Source: Endomychus coccineus (Eukaryota; Arthropoda; Insecta; Coleoptera; Endomychidae). From it: DNA of 64,000 nucleotides. The position numbers and the translations under genes are program-made. The stretch covers positions 273,712,742-273,776,741 of the forward strand of contig OY294067.1 of assembly GCA_958510875.1 (NCBI GenBank), given 5' to 3'. Of the stretch, positions 54,721 to 64,000 are shown piece after piece (position 1 is the first letter of the stretch; every line of letters starts with the position of its first letter). Below the pieces are notes generated by a model. The model was not told the DNA's origin. It made no database searches and worked only from the letters and a program-made list of their open reading frames with translations.

Positions 54721-56129
54721 ATCAACCCTCCGTTCATCTGCGGGTTGCGAAATAAGTATTCTAGAAGTCGAAACCTCCCTAAGAAATCAGGGCTGCATGA
54801 TGCTCAAAATTTTTGGACAAAAAATTACAATTCCAAAGGACTGAATTTTCAACGAATTTGTCACTTACGACGTTTAGTGAAGACCCAGCGATACTGAAAA
54901 ACATTGGACATTAAAGTATAATATTAACAGGAGGCGATTTTGTGGAAGACAAATTAACGAAGTTCATTCAAAGGTTCCTTAAAAACTTAACGTGATTGAT
55001 GAAAGATAAATTATACCGAGAATATTATATATAGAGTGTGGGTATAATTTCTCAAAGAATTGCAAATCGTAAATGTAAGTTCCGAAATGTTAGCAGTTAT
55101 TAATTTTTCAGTAAATTTCTCCCTTTAATTCGTGCCAAACTGTACGCTGTTTCACTACTAAAGTACAATACAAGTCCGGATGTGAAAGGAGTAGCGATTT
55201 CTGAGGACAAAGGAGCACAATACAGATTTAATAAAAGTCACAAACATGCAACTCCTTCACGTTCACGTGAATATTACACATTTAGGAACGCTACATATTT
55301 TACATGTTTAATTCAGTGACACTCAGGAAGAATGGCTGCAAGTAGTAGGAAACACCAGCTACGAGTGTAGTGAGAAACTTCGGAAGCAGGCAAACCGACA
55401 TGCTTCTACACAACATGTCGCGTTCACTTATTTCAATATTTCATATGTTTTCGTGCTAGCGAACTCACGTTTCTTAGTACAGTCTGATCAAAATGTTACC
55501 AAATATTCGCTGCCACAGCAGGATATATTACTGATATATAGATAGAAACTATCTCTTGGAACGTGATGAGTTACTGGTATATTAAACTGGTCCCCTCACA
55601 CGATTTCCACTCAACGCTGTTGTAATTTTACAGTATAAGTAAGTCATTTAAGAAAAATGGTAGTATCAACACTCGTAACTTTTATCATTATGATAACTAG
55701 GCGCGGATTTTATGCACCGTGCATATATATGCAAACTTTGCATAAATTGGCCGAATTTTTTCCATATTTCAACCGAAATTGCATATTATAGCATATATTT
55801 CATTCATTCTCACATCTCTCTAATGTCATATATATGATAGAATTGTTACTTTATTCACAAACGAACATCTGACCGAGCATTTTCGATTACACCATTGACA
55901 AATTCTCAGAACAGGTCTAAGAATGGGTCGGGCTAGTACCGATTCACGACAAGCATATTCTTGGGAGGGAAGATTGGGAAAAAGTTAGGGTAGGTTACAA
56001 TAGTGTTGACAACTTTTTGTCAGTACATATTATTGTTTGATACTATAAAAAGTGTACTTCAGTTAGGTATTCTAGAATTGTTTTTTTTGTGCACGGTTTG
56101 AGCGACTTTCAAAATGCTAAGTGTAATTC
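54721..56129. other. no gene recognised
   Basis: Unassigned AT-rich sequence. Nothing supported on either strand. Confidence 0.35.
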
Positions 56130-56830
56130 ATTATGGATCAAGGCCTACCCTGAAATAATTATGAATGGCGATCGTATATTCTGTTCCAAAACTGTAAGTA
56201 CTTTCATTAATTTTATTAATAAGAATTTAATTTTTTTTTCTTTTGGTAAAATGATGCCTAATGAACAAATCCGAATCCGATACATCGGTACTCATTTTTG
56301 TAACCAAAACCACCAAATTCATTCGAGCACACGACCTCCAACATCGATGGTCTCTTAATGTTTGGAGATGTGTGGTGGGTCATAGAGTTGGAGGTCATTA
56401 TGAGCGGATTTCTTCGATGGTCAACTAATGGACAAACTTATCTTGACTTTTCCAAAATGATTTTCAATTGTATCTGGACCTCATCAGAAGACTATGGTTT
56501 CAGCATGATGATGCCCATTCACACCAAAGTCGAATTGGGAATATTTGAATGAATGATTTGAAGGTCGCTGAATTGGTAGAAGAGGACTGTTGCTATGGCC
56601 TGCGAGGTCACCTGACTTGTCGATAGACGATTTTTTTCTTTGGGGCTTTGTGCACGATCGGGTGTACGAAGCTGAAGTCACTACTAAAGATAATATACAA
56701 GGATGAATTAGAGAAACTTTCCGTAGAATTGATCACGGCACATTAGAAGCGGTAATGACTCATTCTTAAAGAGAATTGATGAATGCATTGCATAAGAGTA
56801 CCGTCATTTTGAATATTCTTGTAATTGAAA
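56130..56830 (+). pseudogene. Tc1/mariner transposase relic (DD41D-like group)
   Basis: Plus strand in several frames: NVWRCVVGHRVGGHYERISS, WTNLS.LFQNDFQLYLD, LWFQHDDAHSHQSRIG (second catalytic Asp), WPARSPDLSIDDFFLWGFVH (third Asp region), and then RETFRRIDHGTLEAVMTHS. This is the same broad group as 26928-28397 (the DFFLW block is shared). Stops in every frame. No terminal repeats identified. Confidence 0.8.
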
Positions 56831-57375
56831 GTTAAATGTTATTGTTATTGATTTGTTATACCTTTTCTTTCCGTTCTAGTTCATAATAACTTGTCAAAAT
56901 TTAAATGTGACGCACAATACTTCGACGATGGTATGTCAAAATTAATTGATTTTCATGACACGCTAAGTTTATATCGATGAGATATGTATGCAATTTTCAG
57001 AAAAACCGATGAAATCTATGAAAGTATCAATTGTTCGGAAAAATCTCAAGAGTTGATGAAGATATAAAATAAGTCTAAGTAATAAAATAAAGGAGGTGCT
57101 CAAAAAAATCAAGTTATGACTCTTACCAAAATTAATGTTGCACACCAAAGTGATGCCACATTGAAAATCGACAATATTGCTGCCAAATAATACTCCAGGC
57201 TGTTGTTCATACACCGGCAGAGTCCCAACGTGATATCCCAAAAATCACGTGGCCTGCAATTTTTTAATGAGTGCTTACAGACGCATTGGAAAAAATTGAA
57301 TAACTTTTGAACGGTTAAAGCTAATTGTGACAACTACATGGATTTATAAAGCCTAAAAAAGTGGAAATTCAAATA
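56831..57375. other. no gene recognised
   Basis: Two overlapping minus-strand frames (56969-57333) have no known content. Confidence 0.35.
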
Positions 57376-57660
57376 TGTTAAGATATACATGAGGCGCCAT
57401 TGATAAACGTTTGTCAAAGGCTGCTCTGCAAAAATAGTACACTCTCCTGTATATGGAAAAATATCTTATGAACAACACTTTTATATATACATTTTGACTA
57501 CGACCATACAAGAATTGTAAATATTGAAAAGAATAATCATAAATATTTGATATTATAAAGTATACAAATTAAAAAAAAAATTGAGGTAATGATAACATCA
57601 ATTCTAATCTCTTAAAAATTTAATAACAACCTGATTCAAATCCAACCAAATTCAGATGAA
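57376..57660 (+). repeat. dispersed repeat, inverted mate at 58230-58410
   Basis: TATGTTAAGATATACATGAG, GCTGCTCTGCAAAAATAG and AACCTGATTCAAATCCAACC recur on the minus strand of 58230-58410 with changes. Family unknown. It ends right next to the hairpin that follows. Confidence 0.65.
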
Positions 57661-57780
57661 TTATCGAAACGTCAAAAAGTCTTATTTTATTTTTAGTCAT
57701 AATGAAACACCAAGAAAGCATTATGGTTTTCTATTATGACCAAAAATAAAATGAGACTCCCCTTTTTGACGTTTCGATAA
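57661..57780. repeat. hairpin, about 45-bp arms
   Basis: The left arm begins TTATCGAAACGTCAAAAAGT and the right arm ends TTTTTGACGTTTCGATAA. They share ATTTTATTTTTAGTCATAAT-like text and differ by a small insertion (GGGGAG) on the right. The loop is about 25 nt. Confidence 0.85.
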
Positions 57781-58229
57781 TGGATTCTTATCTTCATAAT
57801 AAATTGTTATGTTAATCAGTGTTTCCATGTGATTTAGAAAATAATAAGATCACTTTGATTCACGAAGTGCGTCTGCAGCCGACTTGTGATTTGAAATTCA
57901 ATTGAAACTGCAGAAAACATTGGATCTGTAGGGTGCAAAAGAATATTGTATCGCTAATTATCGTAGTTCTGTTATTGAAAAGGACTCAATCTAGCTAATT
58001 AAATACTTTACCTTACTATTCTATGCTTTTACAAATCTAAATAACCATGATTATTCTATGAATTAGCTAATCTATGATTTACATTTCATTCTTATTATTA
58101 ACAACTTATCAAGTTTAAGATAACTCTATGGAATTCATTCTTAAAACTGGCACTGTCATGAATGTAGCAATGTCAGATAATACATATCTTTTGAGTTTGA
58201 AGTAAATAGACAATAGAAAGTGATAATTC

Positions 58230-58410
58230 AAAATATCTGAATTTTGTTGAGTTTGAATCAGGTTATTATAAAGTTTTGAAAGAATAGAGTCAAATGCAGT
58301 TTGTAAAATTATTTTTCCATGTACGAGATGTTCCATTATTGCAGAGCAGTCATCAGCATATTTTTTTTAATGGCTCCCTCTGTATATCTTAACATTTTTG
58401 AATTTACTCT
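58230..58410 (-). repeat. dispersed repeat, inverted mate of 57376
   Basis: On the minus strand: AATGTTAAGATATACAGAGG, GACTGCTCTGCAATAATGGA, ACATGGAAAAATA and AACCTGATTCAAACTCAAC. An open frame of 73 codons crosses it (58115-58336) with no known motif. Confidence 0.65.
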
Positions 58411-59384
58411 TTTTCAAGCTTTGGTAGTTCTCCATATTCAAAGCGAAACGTTACTGGTTGCTTGTATTTTATTTATAAGCCATTGATATCTTAACAAGGA
58501 TTGAATAATTGCAATAGGGTAGAGTTAATGAGGTAATTAGAAAAGTTTGCTAAGATGTACAAAGAAAGTACGTGTAAGTGGAGTATGGGGAATTTTATGT
58601 TATCAATACATCGAAAAGAATTTTTTTTATTGTCGTCAATTTTCATAACTTCTTTCAAAGCTAATAAAATAACGACAGTGAAATTTTCATCAATTTTACT
58701 TGTAATACAGTATTCTGTCCGAAGTAGTCCATATACCTTCCTAGTACATCTCTGCATTAAAATTTCCTAATTATCTCATGCAGAAATGTATCATCCCATA
58801 TAAAACCGAAACCACACTTCTATATTCAGAAGTTTCAAAATTAATTCATTCAATCACATTGTCTATGTATAGATTGGTTATACATTCAAAAATTGATCTC
58901 GAAAATCATTATCAAGTGTCAAAATAAACAAAAAAGGTTCAATTCCGTTACGATATCAACATCTTGATTATATTTAGCTTAATATATCTAGGAAGGTGTG
59001 AATTTTTTGTATTTTTAGGAATACCTGCATTTTATTAGGTGAATACACAAATAATTTAAAACACTACAACTACTTCATTATAAATATTTTCACGGATAAC
59101 GGTTTGGATTTTCAAGCATGTTATGATTGTGTTGTCATAAATTGTTATTCTAATAAATATGATCGATTTGTAAATATTACTTTAATCGATAAATAATTTG
59201 TAATGCAATTCAATATAATTCAATTTTATAATTTCCATCACATACAAATGACATTCTATATTCACGCATATTTATGTAATTAAGCATTATTTATTACAAA
59301 TAAATATTGATATTATTATTATTATAATTATTATTAGTATTATTATTATTATCTCATTCTGACTATAGACGTCTTGAAATCATA
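58411..59384. other. no gene; ATT microsatellite
   Basis: An (ATT)n-rich tract lies at about 59305-59352. The rest is AT-rich without recognised coding. Confidence 0.5.
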
Positions 59385-59439
59385 CATGATTAACATTATT
59401 ACCGTTTTGAAGATGACACGCTAATTGTCGAAATTATAG
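59385..59439 (+). mobile_element. PLE end, left part, interrupted
   Basis: TTTTGAAGATGACACG and TTGTCGAAATTATAG match the family 1 PLE end at 39641-39685 and 46162-46206. It stops at TATAG where a LINE begins; the sequence that should follow (TAGTCACG..AGTG) is found at 60101. Confidence 0.75.
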
Positions 59440-60100
59440 CGTGGGGATAACGGGGCTATGAAGACCGCCCCCACCAGGGCTCTGGAGGTTATGGTGAAGA
59501 TCGTTCCTCTACAACTCCATATCAAAACAGTGGCCGCGGGAACGGCGTATCGGTTGGCTGGTCTGAGCCATGGGTCGGTGCGTCTATGCCTCGCGGTCTT
59601 GGCAAAATCTGGGATTGACCAGCCGAAAACTGCCCGATCCTCTGACTGACGCGTGATGCGATAGCGTCTGCTGTCAGGTTTCAAATGCCAGACGTCCTCA
59701 TAACCCAGAGGACGGACTGGGAGAACAAGAACTCTGAGCCGTTTCCGCCAGGGCGACTCGCGTGGTTCACGGACGGATCTAAGACTGGCGAGTCTAGCGG
59801 AGTCGGAGTCTACTCGTGTTCATCCAGAAGGGAGACTTCAGTTTCCCTAGGTGGACACGCAATCGTTTTCCAGGCTGAGGTTTGTGCAATACGGACATGT
59901 GCCCTGGAAAACCTTAGATTAAACTACCGAGGTAGGCAGATTTACATCTGCACTGATAGCCTAGCGTATCATAAGAGATATCAGTCCATGCAAAATCTTA
60001 GCCTTTGGCACTGCCTTGGGCCTGCTGAACTGATTCTTGTATCTAAGTGTTCAGGACTCGTCCGCCCACGTTTTAATTGATTGATTGATTGATTGATTGA
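59440..60100 (+). mobile_element. LINE inserted in PLE, internally deleted
   Basis: This begins with GAMKTAPTRALEVMVKIVPL, the RT-RNase H linker, then FPPGRLAWFTDGSKTG (first RNase H Asp), IVFQAEVCAI and QIYICTDS (third motif). It then jumps to a 3' UTR (CATGCAAAATCTTAGCC, CTGATTCTTGTATC) like that at 11977-12120. It ends in five TTGA repeats at about 60077-60100. The internal jump removes the end of RNase H and the C-terminal part. Same family as 4578-6108. Confidence 0.85.
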
Positions 60101-60200
60101 TAGTCACGTTAGTGTTGATATAATATAAGTGATAAAAAATTAAGTAATAAGTGTTCTATTCTATCAATATGATAAATTATCACTTAGTAACGTGTTCAAC
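60101..60200 (+). mobile_element. PLE end, right part, after the LINE
   Basis: TAGTCACGTTAGTGTTGATA and GTGATAAAAAAT continue the family 1 PLE end as in the flank of 46162 (GTGATAGTAAAAAC, then TGATAAACTATCAC) and 39641. This shows the LINE landed within the PLE end, with TAG on both sides. Confidence 0.7.
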
Positions 60201-62392
60201 CATCGCTATATGAAATTATAGTATTATTTCCACTTTCTCTTAGTTTGGGGATTACGATTGAATTAAAAAAAAACGAACGGCACCAAAAGCGAAAGAGAAA
60301 CTGTATCATTGTTTCATATAGAATTTGTGCAGTAAAGTTTGGGCGTTACGTTAGATGTGAATATTCTCGAGGAATTTTGCCGTTGTTGTTGAATGGTAAA
60401 ACATGACAACCCACTTCTTACAGCTACGGATAGATTAGCTGCTTCCCTCTGCAAGAATAATGTATGACGAAAACACATTTCTCATTATTAATATGTTCCT
60501 GGGCTCTTTCATGACGGAGATTGTAGATATTTATGCAATGGGATCATAAGCTAAATATAGCAAATTACATTGCAGTAATGAAAATCAGCAATTGTGACGG
60601 ATCGGCGAGCGTGCTTCCATTGTTTCATTTATGCACAATAACGCAACGGCCGTGCTCGAAGAGTTGACGGCATTTTATCCCTGCAAATATCCAGTGGTGA
60701 TATTTAAGTACGTCTGATAACAATGAGTGTCGCGTCTCGCTTCGTGGCACGGTGGCGTCGCGGTAGGCCTTGGAACTTGTGATGAATGGCCCTATGATAC
60801 CTAGTCATTTGTCTGGATTGCCGGTATCGCTTGCTCTGATTGTGCACTTACCATAGATACGCTACGGAGCGCATAGTTGTGGATTTATAGTCGACTTCCC
60901 ATCATCTCGAGATATTTTCGTCTTCCAAGATAATTCTTCGGCTTCCCCGATATCCGCCGGCGGCAACATTATGATCGAATTAAATCTAATTTACTAGTAT
61001 CAAGCCCTTCAACGTTTGATAGGCTCGCATGCCGATATAATACGCCTCTTCCATAAATTATGGAATTGATCATAATTTTCATATGATCCCTTGGCTTCCA
61101 ATTTATTGTTGTATTAGTGCGCTTGAACGGAATAATCTTAGCACATAAAACGGATTTAATGGACAGGTTAATTATTATCTACTGTTATTATGACTTTAAC
61201 GCTAGGAGAATGCCATTTCCAGCATTTAAAATTACATATTTACAGCTTATCTTTGCACGGCACACGACTGAAATCATTTTTATTGACTTTTATCATTTCC
61301 ATCTGCCATATTTGTTGAACTGAACTGACGTTCCTTTGTTTTGGTTCACACTCTTCTCCAAAAATCCCCAGACGTTTCCAGAGGAGATGTTTCAGCAAAC
61401 AATATCAGAATATACATGTAAAGGTTTCGAATCAATCTCTAGTTGTTTGCAAGACAATCAAATATAATATCATCACAATACAAAATGTTTGTCTTCTATC
61501 TATCTCCAGACTCAAAAGGAATATCGTTTTGATTTATTGGAGAGATATTTATTTGAAAAAGACATTTACGGAAACTTAATATCAACTTAGTACAATTCAA
61601 ACAGAAATGAGATGAAGACTTATAAAGACGACAAATCATATTTCATGTCATTGCATTTAAAGCTTATTCGAATTAACAACGTAACTTGCTTTACAAGAGT
61701 CAAATTATCTTCTTTATTATTGGAACTTCGTTCGAATTGAAAATACATTCGTTTCACAACTCTATGTCTCATACGAGTATTTATAATCAGTGGGGCCTTG
61801 GAAGTCAAACTTAATTTTTATTCTATACTTTGACTATACGAGATGAAACCCTATATGGTTCAAAGAACATCGTGTGAGCCTGCGGTAGAATGTTATAGGG
61901 ATTCGAATTTTTCGTGGAGGCTTGGAGGTTGTAGGTGTAAGGGATGACCTCACTAGGCACACCTCCTCCGTTCGATAAAAAAATTGAAGTCTGGTAGGAA
62001 GAAGTTCGGCAGGTCTAGATATTGAAAATGAAGTCACCAAGTTCATTCCACATCGATATCTCTTGTTCAACATGAAGAACCCAGTTATTCCAAAATAGAG
62101 GTATAATAGTCTTCATAATTTCTCACGTTATATAGGCAGTGATTAAGAGATTTCTCATCTGTTCTGATGTTTTGGTTATAACACGTCTTTGAAATTCACC
62201 ATATCATTTCTATGGCGTTGATGACAGTTATATAAAGCTAATTCATCGATTACATACCTCTTCAATTATTTATTTCTAGAAAATATGTACATATATATAA
62301 ATTGTATCAATAATATTCATTACTCAAATTTGAAGTTATCCTGTTCCATCCCTTCTTCTTCATATTCCATCAGGAACAGAATTCTCTTTGTA
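60201..62392. other. no gene; GC-richer patch
   Basis: No coding region. About 60580-60980 is richer in GC and does not look like any element of the window (for example TCGCGTCTCGCTTCGTGGCA). It may be old unique host DNA. Confidence 0.4.
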
Positions 62393-62872
62393 CATGTTAA
62401 AACTGATTTTATAGTGAATTCATCTAAGGGATGGCCGAAATTCAGGGTTTCGGGACGCTGGCGCTCTGACATGTTTCCTTAGCGTCTGAGGTAAAACCTC
62501 ATGATAGAAACGAATTTCTCATTTATACATTGATATTAGGATACTGTTGTATCGGAATTGATGAGATCGACCGAATCCACTATTTTTCCATACTCATCCA
62601 TTATGAAATTTTGGAAAATGCGAAAAGATTCATAAGATTCATGTAACTGATGGCATTTGTTCTATGGGATCTTAGGAGATTGTGGATACCAATTCTGGGT
62701 GAATTTAACATGTTAAAAGTGATTTTATAGTAAATTTATCTAAGGGTTGGCTGAAATTTAGGGTTTCAGAACGCTGTGACCTTTTTCCTTACCGTTTGAA
62801 GTGAAAACTAATGATAGAAATGAATTTCTCATCCATACTTTGATATTATGATGCTGTTATATCGGAATACTT
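62393..62872 (+). repeat. direct repeat pair, about 170 bp
   Basis: 62393-62560 and 62711-62872 share CATGTTAAAA.TGATTTTATA, ATCTAAGGG.TGGC, GATAGAAA.GAATTTCTCAT and TGTT.TATCGGAAT blocks. The copies are diverged, so the duplication is not recent. No coding. Confidence 0.8.
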
Positions 62873-63806
62873 ACCCCTCAAGGAATGAAAAAAAAATTCC
62901 ATGAGACTTCCAAGCAGCCTTCAAATATATTGGACTCATGTAGTTCTTCTTACAAAGTCTGCAGCGATATATGTCTGTGTATGAAACATGAACCAAATAC
63001 AGGATTGATTAGGATCATTATTATCAATAATACAGTTAATACTTATACTATTCCTACTTATGTCAAAACTATTGATGCAAAATCAACCTTACTTTCATGA
63101 TACCACAGAGTACGTTATTCTTCTGAATCATCTGTACATCTACGATATCACAAAGTAATGTCACATTTGGATGACGTAGTGGGGCGTCACTCAAATCTTA
63201 AAATAGGAAATTCGGAAGCTTCTGCAGATTGAACGTACGCATCGGATATATATTCACAACCAGGAAAACACTGTTGTTATAATGTCTTCTTCAAATCCTC
63301 TAATTTAATCTAAAAACTGAAGATGGATGTAAAAAGAGCTGTTTGAAATTGCTCTATAGTGGTTCACTTACGACAGTAAGCACATACATAGGCACAAACA
63401 TAATCTAAAGATAGTCTGGATCAATTGAGGGAAGCTCAAAACGGATGTTGCCTAGACCTTCTACCTAGAATTATCTAGGCATCTGCCAATCTGTAGCCTT
63501 GATTACTTTTCTGTACATTCATATCATCAGAATCTATGGATTCCTTCACTTTCCATTATAATTAAAGTTATTCCTCGTGAATAAAGTCCTCAGCAAACCA
63601 ATTCATCAGCTTAGGAGGATTGAAAGAGGATTATGTTGAATTAGTATCAACTACTGCTACGTAGTCAAGTAGCCCTAACTTTTGTTCAGGAAATTTGATA
63701 TACAGTTTTCCTAAGGTGGCTATTATTATATAAATCGGCCGTCTAAGAACGATGATGATATTATTTTTGAGCTCCATCCTGTGCTTTATAGTGTAGGCAT
63801 TTTTCC
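62873..63806. other. no gene recognised
   Basis: Short frames only (62885-63100 plus, 63631-63813 minus). No features. Confidence 0.35.
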
Positions 63807-63876
63807 GAATCAAGTCGAGAGGGAAAAATGTATTGGAATGGTCTATTCCAATACATTTTTCCCTTTAATTTGATTC
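63807..63876. repeat. 70-nt hairpin, 19-bp perfect upper stem
   Basis: GGGAAAAATGTATTGGAAT pairs perfectly with ATTCCAATACATTTTTCCC across a loop of about five bases. Below an internal loop, GAATCAA pairs with TTGATTC. Size and shape resemble a microRNA precursor or the centre of a palindromic MITE. No further arm extension was seen. Confidence 0.75.
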
Positions 63877-64000
63877 TAGCAGACTTTGGTACGATAAGTA
63901 GATTAGGAGGGGCGGATTTTTTTACTTTGGGGACTACGTTAGGCCCCGTTTTATCATTCACTCTACCCCATCCCATTTACCCTTCATTTTTAATTTGCAA
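63877..64000. other. no gene recognised
   Basis: End of the window. A 71-codon minus-strand frame (63761-63976) overlaps the hairpin and has no known content. Confidence 0.35.

Overview
The window reads as repeat-dense, AT-rich intergenic DNA of an arthropod, most likely an insect. This is inferred from the mix of elements: Jockey/R1-like LINEs with an RNase H domain, Penelope-like elements (PLEs), BEL/Pao, Tc1/mariner groups, PIF/Harbinger, hAT, Helitron and a tRNA-derived SINE. I found no host protein gene and no intact cellular RNA gene. Almost every coding trace belongs to a mobile element, and almost all are broken.

Layout. 1-3465: a nearly perfect 145-bp satellite, its decayed edge, and decayed monomers in the opposite orientation. 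4578-7047: an internally deleted LINE and a hAT relic. 8816-10410: a foldback repeat and its relative. 11958-13990: two LINE relics in opposite orientation. 15012-17882: a full-length PIF/Harbinger transposon with TAA target duplications, a spliced transposase and a Myb/SANT-like partner gene. 18090-21850: mariner, PLE and LINE relics. 22960-25100: mariner, a Helitron 5' part with a 120-bp minisatellite, and a MITE. 26578-28399: a foldback MITE and a complete mariner-type element whose transposase lost its first catalytic motif. 29208-30451: a LINE 3' end with a 9-bp target duplication. 32340-36045: a GC-richer block and LINE fragments. 38203-38515: a SINE whose tail matches that LINE. 39556-51290: PLE fragments of two families, including two head-to-head inverted pairs, mixed with LINE pieces. 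51655-54720: BEL/Pao integrase and an element encoding an EEP-type nuclease between inverted repeats. 56130-60200: a mariner relic, hairpins, and a LINE inserted in a PLE end. The last 4 kb is mostly unassigned and holds a 70-nt hairpin.

The most interesting signal is a set of hammerhead-ribozyme-like motifs at the ends of PLE copies in both families. The best one (46162-46206) has a CUGANGA core, a stem II hairpin, GAAAC-UAUA-G, a UA cleavage dinucleotide and a 4-bp helix I. The second is the SINE-LINE pair, where the tail similarity suggests the LINE machinery mobilises the SINE. All calls come from reading the sequence and knowledge of the families; no search was run.
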